Shown: positions 22,501 to 36,700 of the stretch, one piece after another
Layout of the letters: each line of letters begins with the position of its first letter
Position numbering within the stretch: position 1 is the first letter of the stretch
From: Promerops cafer
Lineage: Eukaryota > Chordata > Aves > Passeriformes > Nectariniidae
Length of the DNA stretch: 64,000 bases
Direction of reading: 5' to 3'
Assembly (NCBI GenBank): GCA_013398275.1
Contig: VZSE01004866.1
Span: 358,273 to 422,272, forward strand
Notes under the pieces: model-generated
What the model saw: the letters and a program-made list of their open reading frames with translations, nothing else
Databases searched by the model: none
What the model was told of the DNA's origin: nothing
Made by a program: the position numbers and the translations under genes

Positions 22501-24779
22501 CACAACATTAGGTGAAGTTTCTGGTGCAGTTCATGTGCAGCAAAATGCCTCGCTGCCTTGCATGTTCTACGTTGGAAGCTGAGTAGGTTTCACAGACTGC
22601 TACTGGCATCGCTTTAGGTGTGAGAAGGCTGAAAACTACAGGGCTTGCCATGAGTTGTGAGGAAACTGAAATGCTGAAGGCATGGAACTGTGTGTTTCCC
22701 AAATATTTTTTCAGAGGTAAGTGAAGCTTTATCAGCAGTTGTGTGTGCTGTCCTGGGGGACGTGTGTTGTAAAGAAGCACTCTGAGTTGTAATATGAGAA
22801 TTTTCTCTGGTAGGGTCCAAGACTTCATTGGCTAAGGACAGTACAAAGCCAGAGTGCTAAAGAAAGGCTTAGCATCCCAGAAGCAAGAGGTCTTGGGTCT
22901 TCAAAAGACATTGTAAAAGATTTGGCATTTAGGTAGTTTCACTGAATATTAAAGATTGCTCTGGATTTGACACTTTTACTGCTTGGACTGTTTTTTAGTG
23001 CAGTCTGGAAGTTTTTGGAGCTCATGGTGTTCTTGTAGGAAAAAACAAAGGTGAAATTTGTAAATACATAACAAAGGCTCTGAAAATAATAGGGGACCTG
23101 GAAACAAAGAGCAAAGGAGATTGGGCCAGTGGGAGTTGCTATTACAATTTCAAGCCTGCCTCCTCTCTTCAGAGTCAGGAAGTTTAGCTCTGAGATAGTG
23201 TGGGCCCATGTTGAATGTGTGGGTCTATTTAAGATGTGGGAGTTTTGTGATGGGGAATAGTGATACTGTTGTCTTCAGACTCAGTTTCCCACTTTGGCTT
23301 TACTACGGCCAGGTTGGATTTTTGAACCCTGAAGTCAGTCTCTTTCTTGACTTGGATAATCTACATTTTATTTTGATTTTGATGCTTTTAAACTCTTGAG
23401 ATAAAACTTCAAGGAAAAAGCAGTTTCTTACCATGCATTTATGTGGCACAAAGTGCAGAGGAATCCCAAATTTGAACAGAGTTTTGAAGTTCTATGATGT
23501 GGAAAGTGGAATTCACCAAAAGCAGAGTCGATGCTCATTATTTTGCCTGTAGAGCTGTAGCAGATCTTTAGAAAAAGTTTACAGAGAGAACATTGGCTCC
23601 ACTTGTCTGATAATCTATGCTTCAGTAGTTTGTGATCCCACATATGTTCCGCTTCAGGCTAGATAATTAGTGTTGCCAGTGGTTATCTCTTTCTATGTAA
23701 AAACTCCTATGTGTCCTGGACTGCAGGATGATAAGCTTTTGTTGCATCTAAGGGTTGCTGTGCATCCTCATGCCACTGTATATACAGTACTTAATGAGTA
23801 GTAGTCTCCCTGGATTTTCTTGCTCTTCCTTTTCTGTGCCAGTGAGCATCTTTCAGGATTTGAGAGCCAGAGAGTGAGTGGGTGATACATTTCACTGGGG
23901 AATGAGGACTGTTAAGAGCAGGTCATGCTGTATCATGGTATGGTATTTTGTTCACTTGGGCAGACAAGACTTCCTTTCAGCAGGGACCATATTTAAACTT
24001 CAAGGGTGAGAAAAAATGCCTGTGACTTTGCTTCCTGAGTGAGAGACGTGAACAGGAATATTTAGCCATTGGTCTGTATGAGCACACATGAGATCAGCCT
24101 TTAAATTTCTGGTAGTGATGGCAGCTTGCAGAGAGTTTGTGTGAAGATGGTGCTCTCTGTGTCTGGACAGCAACTGTGGCTTGGAGTGGGCACAGGTTTG
24201 ACTCTATGCTCCCAGGTTTTCTTGGGAGAAATGTCCCAGCATCCAGTTATTACTAATGAGTAGAGAAAAGAAGTGGGGAGCAGGAGACCATTGCCACAGT
24301 TTCTAATTGTAAATACTCCTTCAGTTAGTCTTTACTCTGTACTGAATCTAGGTCGATAAGGAATAAGTGATGAGGAATAGACAGAAGTTATGAGTGAGAT
24401 GTACAGTGTAACTGAATCCCAAAATGTTTACAAGATCACACTTTGATTTTTAAACAATTGCTTAAACAGATAGTTTATTGATAGAAGGACATTTCTGGTG
24501 TTTGAAAATGATTTACGGTTTATACAGTAATTGAAGTGGCAGTCACTTCATCACACTTAAGTTTATTGATTCCATTAGTACATTGACCTTCTTTCTGCTG
24601 AATCACCAGCTTGAATGTCTGTGCTGTGTGGGATAAATGAAAAGGAAAAGATGTCATTTTTTCTAACTATGCAGGATCCAGGTTTCTGCAAAAAATAAGG
24701 AAATGAAAACAAGGACACTAGTGGAAAATTAAACATTGCAGGAGAAACAATGTTTTGAATCTCTCTAATATTTGATGGA

Positions 24780-24795
24780 TTTTTTTTTTTTTTTT
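24780..24795. repeat. Poly-T run
   Basis: Sixteen consecutive T, then a short GT stretch. It would be poly-A on the other strand, but no gene-like sequence or polyadenylation signal was recognised upstream on that strand. Confidence 0.9.
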
Positions 24796-27700
24796 GTGTG
24801 TCTATCACAGGATGTCTTTTCTGCAGGTCAGTCATGGGTGCTGAATTAGCTTGCTCTGTTACAGTGGCCAGTGTCTGTATTCTGGCAGCTTGAATACACA
24901 GAATTCCAGAAGAATATGAAAACTATCATATGAATGAGAGAACAAGTCCAGCTGGAAAATTATTTCTGTGTGATTCCACTTTGTATATTCTACATGTTAA
25001 ATAACAGTTTCTATATTTTTATTTTTCCCCAGAAAGATTGCTCATAGTTGGGTGACACTCAAAGCTGCAAAAATAAAATTGTAAAGCATTGGCACATGTG
25101 AGCTGAAAGACAGAAATCACAGAAAGCTAGAAATTGCAGAAAAACAGAAATCCCTCTTTGCATATGTTCTGTTCGGGCAGCAACTCCCTCCTCCTCTGGC
25201 CTCTTTAAGAGCGAGCTGCCTTCTGTGCTCTTGCTCAGTCTTATCTCTCCTTTGGGAAGATAGTGCTTTTCTGCACCAAACTGCCTGTAAGAGCAGGAAT
25301 TGCTACCTTGCCAGAAGCCAGGGATTCTTTGTCTCTGTCTGTCCTCCCTGAGTTCCTGGCCTTGTTCAGCTTGTGGCAGTTCCCCAGGACTGAGTGGTGT
25401 GAAAGCTGCTGGTCTGCCATGATGCTGACTGCTCATCCAGCCTGAGCATAGCACTATAGAGGGAACATTTTGGCTTCTGCTGTGTGTCCCTTAGATTTGA
25501 TAGGTTTTCTCTTTCTCCCCTTAATCACTGATGAAAGTCAGCCAGACTGAAAGGACATGTTTTGCTCTTTGTAGCTGGGAAACAGAACAAAACAAGGTAA
25601 AGATTTGGCCCTTGGGAAAACTGAAATGAGAATAACCCATCATTCTGTGTCTGTTGGAAGGATAGGTAATATTTTTACCATTGATAGTAGTTGCTGGGCT
25701 AATGGATTTAAAGCTTCAAAAGCTCCTATAGGATATTACGGCCATTTAATAATGCAATTCTGAAAAATAAAAGACTTTGATTACAAAGAAGGCTCCATAT
25801 AACACTATCAAGCTAACTTTCAAGGTCTCTTAGTTGTACTTACTTAGTGGTAGAAGAGGTGTTTAGCAAAGTCACCTTAGGAGCACAGTATTTTTAACAG
25901 TATGGTTTGTGCCTGGGTTACCACAAAGTGGATTTTGACGTGATTCCAGGAACACCTTTTCATTGGATTTGGCCCAGGCATGTTGAGCTTTCACTGGAAT
26001 AAGCCTGGAAAAGCTAAAGGGGAGAAAAAGAAAATGGGAGCTGTCATGCTTTTTCCAAAAGTTTTTTTCAAGCAGATTTGTTTTCATCCTATTGTATCCC
26101 TATTGCAAGAGGGAAACTTTTGGATGCAGGGTCTGATTCAAAGGGATCACAGTCTTGCCTTTATTAAATTGTGATGTGAGTTGGGCCATATGGCACAGAA
26201 GTGGAACAGGGAGACTGTGAAGGGTTTTCTCCAGGGGTCCAACTCTCTTTCTGTGACTACAGTAGAGTTATTGCCATTTTATGGTGCAGGCATGCTCAGG
26301 TGCTGTGCTGAGAAGCGCAATACGAGAATCTGAACTGGACTGAATTAATTTCTTCTATATGACAACAAAGTCTCTGGCCATATTTTGAGATTGATTATAT
26401 TAGTGTTGTTGCTCAGAATTTACAAGCTTTCTAACAGCCAAGTGGAAAGGGCATTTCTCAATATTGTACTGATGCGTGAGACATTAAATGCTTGATGTTG
26501 TGTTCACAAATGAGTGTACAGATTTTTGGCAAAACCTAAGAGTCACATTCAGTCATGCAGATTAAGGTCATATTACTGTTTCTCCAAGTGGGTTATATAC
26601 ACCCAGGTTGAACCACTGTGTCTTTCATGTGAAATAAGGAGTTAGTTTTTGCTAAATGATACAATTGGCAAAATATTTTATCAGGCCTTTCTTTCTTTTT
26701 CAATCCATTTGATTAAAGAAGAAAACAGGATCTAATACAATTTCTCTTCCTGCTCCCTGTAAAAATCTCTTTTACTGGCAAATTAGAATTTCTGAAAATT
26801 TGATCAAGCAAATACTTTCCATCTGACAAGGCTGAAACTACAAAGTTGCCAGGAAACCAAAAATCTAGTGAGATGTTAATTAGGGAAGATGATCTGGCTT
26901 TTGCTTTTGCCATCTAACTCCATTTTTCTATCTTTGCATCATTTCACAAAGTTCTATAACTATTTTAGATTCAATAGATTGCTGATTGTCTTTTCTTTAA
27001 TAGTGCATAACATGAATGAAAAAAGAATTTATTTGCAAAAGTATCCTAAAGTAGTTGTCTGTGCTACTCATGAAAATACAATATATTTTTCAGATTTTAT
27101 GTGGCCTGCACTTAAATGAGAAAAAGTAGAATAGTAACCAAAAGAGTGGCTAAGCACATATAAATGGCAAGAAAAGCCTTCCACAAGCTCATTGTTTTCA
27201 TTTTATTAGAATGATGATTAGGAACCAATATGAATACTTTGAATACAGAAAGGTTGTGCTTCCCACCTCCTGATTTGAGATCCATAAGAATGAAATTAAA
27301 GCAAATATGCCTGTAGTTTACTGTGTTGTGTGCATTCAGCATACTTGCTCTTTGACAAGTATCCAGCTCCGTTCAGTGCCAGCTACTTCCTCACCAAGTA
27401 ATAGATGAGGCTGGAAGGAGCTGCTCAGCATATTCTGGTTGAGTTTTGCTGCTGGGTAAAGAGGTATAAGGGGGCAAATGCAGAATAAGCAAGATGAGGC
27501 AGGATGCTATAGGAGTATGGATGCTGCTTCAGCTGCTTGTTGTAGGCTTTATTTATACTTTTTTTTTTTCTTGAAGGATCATTGGTTAAAGTACATAGTA
27601 GGGGATTAAAGCAGTGGATTTATTGTCTCAGTTGTTTTGTGTATACTTGTGTCAAATAAAATGATCCACTATCTCCCTGGCTAAGGATTGCAGGACTTTC

Positions 27701-30700
27701 TAGAAGAGGTGATTTTGGATAGATCTATCTTGTCTTTGTTGCTGGCCTGAATATTAGTTACCTTTTTTGACATTTAGCTTTCACTGTAGTGGCCTCTCGC
27801 CTTGTGAAATTTATAAACACCTGCTGTCAAAAATCCCAAACAACAAATTAAGAAGTAAATATGAATTTAAACTGAAGCTTCTTAAGTCCCTTAAGACAGG
27901 GACTGACCACATTAATTGATCCTCAGTGTGGATGTATTAGGACTGCATCCTCTTCAAGGAGAATTAAAACAGATATTAGGGATGAGTTTTTACCTTCCTG
28001 AAGAAATACTGCAGGATAGTGTGAGTTTGGACTGTGCCATAAAGTGTATCCATTTTTCCTGGAAGTATTTATATGTAATTTTTTGAGAATTTTGGTTTGA
28101 AGCTTGACTTAATCTAAATCTTTTAAGTCACAGTGATAGAGATTGCTTTGCATTTGATGATGGACATTATAGTCTCAGATCAACAGAAGCCAGATCCAAG
28201 TGGCCAGTCCCAGGGATCTTGAGCTTCTACTTTGACTCTGTAAAGTGAGAACAGCAAGAACAGCGATGGTTCCTCATGTACATATAGTTACCCTGAAAAT
28301 TAATTTATTAACCTCCAGCTGCTGTTGGTGGTAGTGTTGATACTGAGTACAATTACGTACATGCTATATCCATGGAATACACAGTAATATTTTTCAGGTT
28401 TTCTGAAGTTTGCTATATTATAGTACACTGAGATGATGTCAAAAGTGGGATCAGAAGTTCTCATTTTTCTTGAAGACTACTCAGTTCACGTGACTCTTCC
28501 TTGGAACCTGAGATTCTGCTCTTTCCAATCATGGTCCAAGTTAAAACAAAAGCAAAATAATGTTTTGCATTGTCTTCCAATAGGCATTGGACTTACATTG
28601 GGTATGTGCATGCACCTTGATTATGTTATAAAATCATGTAATAGCAATAGCTCTGGTTTGTGTTAGAGAGCTGAATCCTGCAGTGTGCTGGACAGCCCTA
28701 CCAGTTCAGTATGCCCCTTAGGACTGTGTAACCAAGCAGAAACACACTGCATCCACAGTATCTATGTTTTCATTCTACTGTTTTTCTTTCTGTCTTAACT
28801 GTTTTCTTTGTCAGGCTTTGGGCTCTGAATATTCTCAGTTCCATGGATTCTTAACAAAGTTTTCCACTACCTGTCTACTTCGTGTTCCCTAATGAGAACC
28901 CTTCTATGTAAGAGTAGAAGCCTTCAGTCTGTGAAGATCTGGTGAGCCAAGAAGACTTTTTGCAGCCAGATTAATTTTTAAGGGTGTATTGATTCAGTAT
29001 CAAGCAGCTTACATGTCAGAGTGTGTGAAAGTCACCCTTTGTCCCATCACTAATTCATTTCCTTTGAGCAGTCACTCTTTGTGCATCTTTTTGGTTTTCA
29101 TTTTTTAAATTCAGGACCTTGAAGTGCTCTGGTGCTGCTCCGTTACCTTTTCTTTAGTAGGAGTGGATTGCTGGCAGTCAGGGAAGCTGATGAGCGCTGA
29201 GGGTTCAGTGAAGCTCCACACACCCCTGGTGCTGTGCCGGGCGCGACGTCCGCCAAAGTGAGGCAGTGCTAGCGAGGTGCCATAGCTAACTGAACTTCCA
29301 CATTTAGCGTGGCATAACATAAAGCAGTCTGTCATGGAGCAGGAGCTGACACTCCTGGGTTTGGCACATTGGCAAGAAGCTGAGAGTGCAGACTTCAGGT
29401 GCTGGTGGTCCTGCTGATTTGTTACTGCTGTTCATTACCAGAGTGTCTAAGTATCCCAGCCAGGCAGCTGAACATCTTTGTTTTGTGTGTTCAGTACACA
29501 TAAGCACAAAATGGGCTTTGGAGAACACTTTACAAATCTGTATGAATAAAATTAAATCTCTAAAATTTATGCTCCAAGAGTTAGATGAACTTGGCTGTTG
29601 GTTTGTTTCCAGAAGGGATATTCTGCTTTTTTCACTCTTACAAAGACCAAGGGCCTAGCTCTTCCAGTAACAAAAATAAGGTAGCAAAACCAAGTGTTTT
29701 AGAAGTGATTAATTATAATGATATATTTACAGCTATTTAATTATTTCAAATATTTAAGAATTTTGGATACCCATTTTAAGTTTCTCTTTTTAGAGGATCA
29801 TTTGAAAGGACCAAGAGCTCAATACTTTCTAAAAATCAGATTTAGTTAAGGTGGCTTAAAGTGGAGATGAGTGCAAGTCAGTTCATCAGTCATTTTTGAA
29901 AATCTATGTCTATCTAATATTGAGGAGCCTAATTTAAGGTTCTTGTTTGGAAAAAATGATGCCTTTTTTTTCCTAGCTTCATTTAATCACTCTGTGCAGG
30001 GGACTAAAGAGATTCACTTCATCATATTGTTGTCAGAGTTTCATACTTTTGAAAGACTCTGAATGCTTCACAAATTACACATCTTGGGTATTCCTTTATA
30101 TATTGTTGTGGCCCCTGGTGGACACATACTTTTCCTATCTGCATCTCCCTAAAATGAGCACAATGGTATTAATATATTTTTCTGTAGAGAGTGGAAACCA
30201 GTTGATGGAGATAGGGAATTTTCATGAGCTCCCCCTTTGCAGGTTTTAAAGCTTAAGAGTTCCCTGTGCCACACTGCTAGCCCCTTAAGCTGAAATTTTA
30301 AGCTATTTCCATCTCTTGTTTTGATGCCTGCTTTGTAAAATATTCCTATTAAAATCACATTTGTGTCCTGCATTATATCTGATGCTGCTGTGTAGCTGAG
30401 AGATGCAGGCATTTCAACCCAGAGTGAGTCTGTGGCTCGTATTCATATTCAAATTTTAGTATCATCTATCTATGAAATTATTCATCAGATTCCTGTGTGA
30501 ATGCTTTTAATGGTTTAATATGTTCAGCTGATAACAAACTGCATGCTCAAACCTAATGTTGCTCTTTTTAGACTTGATTAGACTCTATCCTTGATTGTGA
30601 TTTAATGGCTGTTCACAAGCTTGTTCGCTCTTTCTGTTGCATATTAAGTACCAAAGTATCCAGCCAGGTCTGCCAAAGTCTTTCAAGAGACCATGGTTTC

Positions 30701-33700
30701 TCAAGGAGATGAAAAGCCCTAAGTAGGCTAACGTTTTGATTCAGGATTTGGATTGTTCTTGATCACCAAAGATTTTGTCCATAAATCCCTCTGGAAATGT
30801 TTGAAGTGTTCAAAGACCTGTCTCACTGCTTAATTTTACTCTCGTAAAATGCTACCTAAACAATCAAACAAAATCCTTTTAAAAGCAATTAGTACAAGCA
30901 ATAGCAGTCAAAATAATTCCAAATACAAGTTTTATTCACCTCCTTTTCCCAAATGCCTATCTGAGCTATCGTGCCAGAAAAAGCAACGTATGATTAGAAG
31001 TCATCTCCTTCTCATATGCTTTGTGGATCATCTCTCACATCTCGTAGTTGTGTATCATGGGTACTTGCATTGCCCTGGTTACCAGAATCTTTACTTTTTA
31101 GCAACTCAGGTGTTTAATGTACTGACCTGGTGCCACTCTGGCTGTCTACAAGCACCATATCCTATTAGTATACGTGGAATTGGCCTAATACTGGACCTGG
31201 GAAAAATACGTCTTTTTAGATCAGCCAGGTGTGGTACACTAAGGCATCTGAAATTGCACTAAATACTTATTTTAATTCCAGTTTAAATGCCTGGAACTCT
31301 TCTGGCTCCATCTATGCACAGTTATCTCACAGCTGGCTACACACCTGTGCCTGGAAAACATACCAAGCCACCAGCCTTTCATTAGGCAGAGGTATATACT
31401 TAGAAATTAAATGCAAAGTTTTGTACATGAAGAAATGATTTTGCAGTAATAAGTAATGTGGTAAATACCAGTTATGAGGGAAAAGCCATAGGAAAGATGC
31501 AATTTCAACCCCTGATCAGGTGCTATTGACTTTTGAGATTAATCTTACAAGGAGGCAAGTTCTTATATCCTTCTTTAAAATGCTTCCAAAGAGTAAAACC
31601 TTCAACATGCCTGTTCCCATCCAAGTGGCTCTTTTCTGCTTGTATTCAATCCCATGCCTTCATCACTGCCTACTAAAAGTCCTTCATTTTTCTATGGGGA
31701 AATAATCACCAGCTGAAGTGGATCAAGAATTACTTTTACGTGGATCATACTCAGCAACAAGTTTAATTACAGTTGAAGCTGCAGATATTCCCCTTGTGAC
31801 ACATCCTCCCTTTATTGGCACCATTTAGCAGTGGAGGAACTTCTAACTTCCAGGAGAATATTGTGCATTTCTGCTGCTCAGACCAAGTAGCTCTTACATT
31901 ATCCCAGCTGCCCATTTCATCTTCCTTTCAGGAGAGAAGCAATATATATCTTGTGTTTTAATGTGTACCCAGCACAGGGATAGGATATGGAATTTTAAAA
32001 TCAGCAAAATAATCTTCATACTTTAATTACATGGTAGTATTTTATTAATGCAGCAACTCTGAATTTTGTTAAGATGTCATGTAGACATTTTAATTTCTTA
32101 TTAATCAAATCCCAGATATGTCAGGAACATGGTTTAGTTCCTACTTAATAATCCACTAAATGCAAATATTGGAACTCTTTAAACAAGCTAAATATTTTTT
32201 CACTTGAGCTTGATGAAGCTGATTAAGAAATATCTGCAATAAGTTGTTTTAGTGCCAGTGTAAACTATTGGTTTAATAAAATAAATTACCACCTCATGGG
32301 AGTGTAAAGAGAAACAGTGGAACATACTAAGGGCAAGGTTTTCAGAAGGCACTTTGTAGTGGCTTAACTCTGCTCTGTGAATTTTATCCTTCACTTCAAA
32401 CAGGATAGGTGAGGGAAGTACCCAGTGTCCATCTTGCACAGAGTATGCATAAACATTTTTCCTCTGTGTTCTTTCTAAAATGTTTGTTCAGCATTGCTAT
32501 GAAATCCTAGTTGTCTTGCTAAAATCAAAGTCTTCTGCCAAAGGCAAGGACAGGTTAAACTAAGTGAGCTGAAAAACATCTGTTAAACTCACTGGCAGTA
32601 CTTTATTGTCTGTGTCTTGTTAGCTTTTTGTTGGATTTGGCTCAGTTCCTTGAGAAACAATCCCATCTCTTGAAGAAATAAACCTCATGTTACCACCTTA
32701 AAATAATATGAAAAGTACTTGATTCTTCTTGCTAAATTCCTCCCATCTTCTCTTTTTAAAGCTGTGTTGTTTGACCTTTTTAATGTCTGACCCTTTCAGT
32801 ATTGAACCCGATATCTCTAGTATTTTACATTGTTATGCCCTAAAAACTCAAGTATATCACAGAGCTTGCCAGAAGCCATTCAAGCAAAATACTACCAGAT
32901 TATGAAATATTTTTAATTAACATGCACATACTAATGAGAAATAGACAGTATTAAAGACTGTTCAGCCAAACTAAGCATTGTACTGTTGTTTTTATCCACA
33001 GATCTTCCCTCCTTTCCCTGAATCTCTGTTGAATGGTAGCATTAAATTGCAGGTCCTTCAGAGGGTGATGGATTTGGGTAGTTTGCCATGGGGCTGGGCC
33101 CCACCCTACTTTCTGGAGCCTGGGAAATATTAGACCATGCTAGGCAAACAATGTGGATCCAATTTGAAGTCCGAGAAGCGAGGATGTTCTGTGGCATATC
33201 AGAAATGCATGGCTTTTAGCTCACTTTCTCAGGCCTGCTCTTGCCAATGTCCTTGAGAGCACAGCAATCCAACGTGACACACAACACGCACGACCTCAGC
33301 TAAGCACACTGGAGTGGGGGTGGGCAGAGCTATGGTCTTAACTTTGAATTTTCCATGGTTTGGCAATAGATGGAGCATAGCTCGGTGTGGGTGCTGATTC
33401 ACACTGTATTGTGCATGCTGAAAGGGAAGGCACCAGGGCTTTCCTGATGCTTCAGGTGGCTCTGGCCTCCTGGAGAGCAGGAAAGGGTAGTCAGGCAGCA
33501 GCACTTCACAGACTTATGAAGCAGCAGCTGTTCACAGCCACCTCCTCTGCAGAGCACCCAGATTGCAGGTTTATTAGTTGTTGTTAATTGTACTTCTGGA
33601 TGGTGATTAAATACTGTGAAAAATATACTAAATGGTGCAGTTTCTGTTCTTTTGGGTGCTGGCATTGCATGCATCTTGTAAGTTGCACACTGTAGGAGTG

Positions 33701-36700
33701 TGTGATGAGTAAAGTGTCCACTGAAAGTTCATTGCTGGAGAAACTGGGATGCAATTGCCTTTGGGAAGTGGATGTATTCATTTCAGGACCCTACTTATTA
33801 AGCTTCCATCGAGAAGGAAAGAGAGATTTCTGTGCATGATTCTTTTCACACAGATTGTGAACACCTCTCTAAAGCTCTGTCTTTTCTTCTAGTTCTGCGC
33901 TAGCTCACAGATAACTGCATTTGCACCCTGAGAAGGCTTTGGTTAGGCAGAGGCCTAAGTGAGTTCCTCTGGTTCCAGGTCCAGCCCTTAAGCCTGACTG
34001 TCTTTGTAGCCTTAAATAAATCAGTTAGGCCAACATTTTTTGAATGCTGATATCTGAAGTTAGACATCCAAATTTGTAGTTAAGCATGTAAGTAGGACTG
34101 CTCTGATTTTTATAGACGCTGACTCCCACTGTGTCTTTATGTGTTATATTGTGTGGGGGTTTGCAGCATTACTGAAAAACTAAGTGAGGATTTAGGAGTA
34201 TAATGTAAGTCAGCCAAGTTTGAGAATGTCAGCCTTGACGTACACACTGTAATTTTTTGCTCTTCTGTTCAGCTAACTCAATAAGGCTTACCTTGCTGAA
34301 GAGGAATGCAGAAGGACTAATGGGCAGTGTGTTTTGATCAATGAGTAAATTATATTTTCTAGTTTATAAATAAAGACAGTAATTATTACAATATAAGGAG
34401 GGAGATTTCTTCAGACCTGTTGCCCAAACATAATGCAGTTGTCATGTGCAAATGTAGCAATCTAATACATTTCTGAATATCAAGACTGTGCTGTTAAACA
34501 CAGCTTGGTTTGATCCACCCTCTACCAAAGCAGACGAACTGCAGTTTCTTAATGAGTAGTTAGACCACTTCTCAGCGACACGTGCAATATCATACTGATG
34601 AGATAAAGGCTCCTTTGTGGTATTCTGGATTCATAAGCATACTGGCTTGATTGGCTGGAGCAGAATGTTGGAGCATTTGATTGGAAAAAACCCATCATTT
34701 CCACTGTTTTGGTAAAGTTTTGGGGCCACATTCCAATCTCATTTTCATGACATAACTCTGGCATAGAGAATAGAAGAGCTTACAGCTACACTGGGACCAT
34801 CATCTTTCATCACATGGGGACCAAAGTGTAGAACTCTCCTTTTAAATTCCTCTGGTCAGGGTTTACAGTGGCAAGGCCACATTAATTTTGCTATTTTGCT
34901 GTATAGTAATATAAAAGGAGTGAGTTCTGTGGCACACTTTAAAGAACTAGATTTGATGGTAGCATGTAATGTTGTAGCTTTCAGCTTGTTACAGTTATGC
35001 TCCAGAGTGTGCATGTTAAAACAGAAGTTCCCAGTGAATATAGTATTGTTTGCAGGCAGAAGTGTCTTCAATTCTAGTATCCCTTTCCCTTCCGTTTCAT
35101 GAGGGCTGTCACAATTCTGCCCCTTTTGGGGACAGACCAAAGTCTGATGCCAGTTTGTGTGGAATGTGTATCAAAGCCTACTTTTGTCCTGCTGAATTCA
35201 ATGGGAATTTTGTCTTTAAATGTAGTGGCAGCCTTACTGGATTTCTTCTGTTATAATTTATTCTTTAGGGAGCTTATGTCCAAAAGTACTGACTGCCTCT
35301 TGCTTCCAGTGACTTAAACATGAGCTGACTGCTCACTACTCTTGGAAGGTGTGGTTCTTCACTGCAGAAGATTCCAGTTTAAACAAACAGACATAATTGC
35401 TCAGAAACAGATTTTCCCTGGACTCCTGACAGGACTGTATAAATCAGGCTTGGTTTGGTTTGCTTTGATGCAGAGGTGTGACAGTGCTTTTTCTGTAGCT
35501 GGGTTAACCCTGAAAGTTCTGTCGATTTTGATTATCGTGGTACAGTTTTTCTTTTAATGGGTGGAGAACAAATACAGAGACAGTATTCTGATTGCCAGAA
35601 AAACATTCTTCAAGTAAATGGTTTTATCACATACTTGATCAATATTTAAAAATCCAGCTGTTGAGCAGAATCAGCACAGACAATTGTGTTTTTTTGTGGT
35701 TTTAAATAATGTATCAGAAAGGACTTTGACTGTTAAGAAATGCACCACCTATATTGTTTTTTCATTCTGAAGCAATGAAGCTGCTTTGCTCCAATTTGGA
35801 TTCAAGTGTCTTGTGCAGCATAGGGCTGTGTGCAGTACACAACTGCTGGAATTGTTTCTTTTTTTAACTAGGTGATTGGCAGCCACTTGGATGAGTCACA
35901 ATTATGAGCCTAATTTTAGCTGGTATGTATGTATTGGGAGAATCTACCAGAGACAGTTGCATCTGAAGGGTTGAGAGAGGTGAAGTCAATTTAGTTTTGG
36001 GGCTTCTTAGCAATCAGCTTTTGCATCTGAATTCTGTTTCTTCTCTTTTGGTTTTGTGCAGTCATATTATATGACCTTTCTGGTGGAATACACCTAATTA
36101 CTTCACCTTCAAAGAGTTTATTAGAAGGAGACAATTTAGAGTGACAACATCAATACTTTGATGGATGCTTGTTTGGTATGTGTTTGACTTGTGTTTGTGT
36201 TTTGAACATAATGAAGTGCAGGGTTTAAGCTGCCTGTAGTGTCCCATTTGTTAATTTGTCCATATGCAGCCTCTGCTGGTTTCCTCCAGCTGACCTGGGA
36301 AATAGCATCCAGGCAGGTGTATTAGTATGGAGTTTGAGAGGAGTTCAGTATATGCAGTCAGAGCCCTTCAGTCATGCGGGCTGGTAATCTGGCTGCCAGC
36401 ACTTACACCACTGTTTAACAGCTGCTGCTGTTAGTTTCAATTTAGTTAGTGGCAATTCTGTTGAATTCTGCATTTTGCTCTTTTGGTCCACCTGTATGAA
36501 AGTAATGCAACTTCTGGCAGGAGATGGTTCCTGTTGTAGCAGCCTGTCAGGAAAGCAATGTGCACAGTGGTGCCAGCCTTTAAATGCTGTGTATGTGAGA
36601 AAGAAAAGGTATGTGCTTTTCGTGGCACCTTGATGTTTCCTAATGCATTATTCCTGTTTACTGTGAGGCAAAGGTGTCAGACTGGATTGTGCAAGGAGAT

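Larger units (their letters stand above)
17769..24779. other. Non-coding DNA with hairpins and exon-like pieces
   Basis: No supported gene. It holds the exon-like segment 18461-18566, an inverted repeat at 19485-19558, an extended AT-rich zone at 18830-19160, pyrimidine-rich stretches at 21360-21535 and a strong acceptor-like TTTTCTCCACAG ending at 21727. A consensus donor GAG|GTAAGT lies at 22716/22717. The frames here show no known protein similarity. Confidence 0.6.

Noticed and set aside
30849..31262. 137-codon + frame, among the longest in the window
   Set aside because: No domain, no splice-like ends, mixed composition; consistent with chance in 64 kb.
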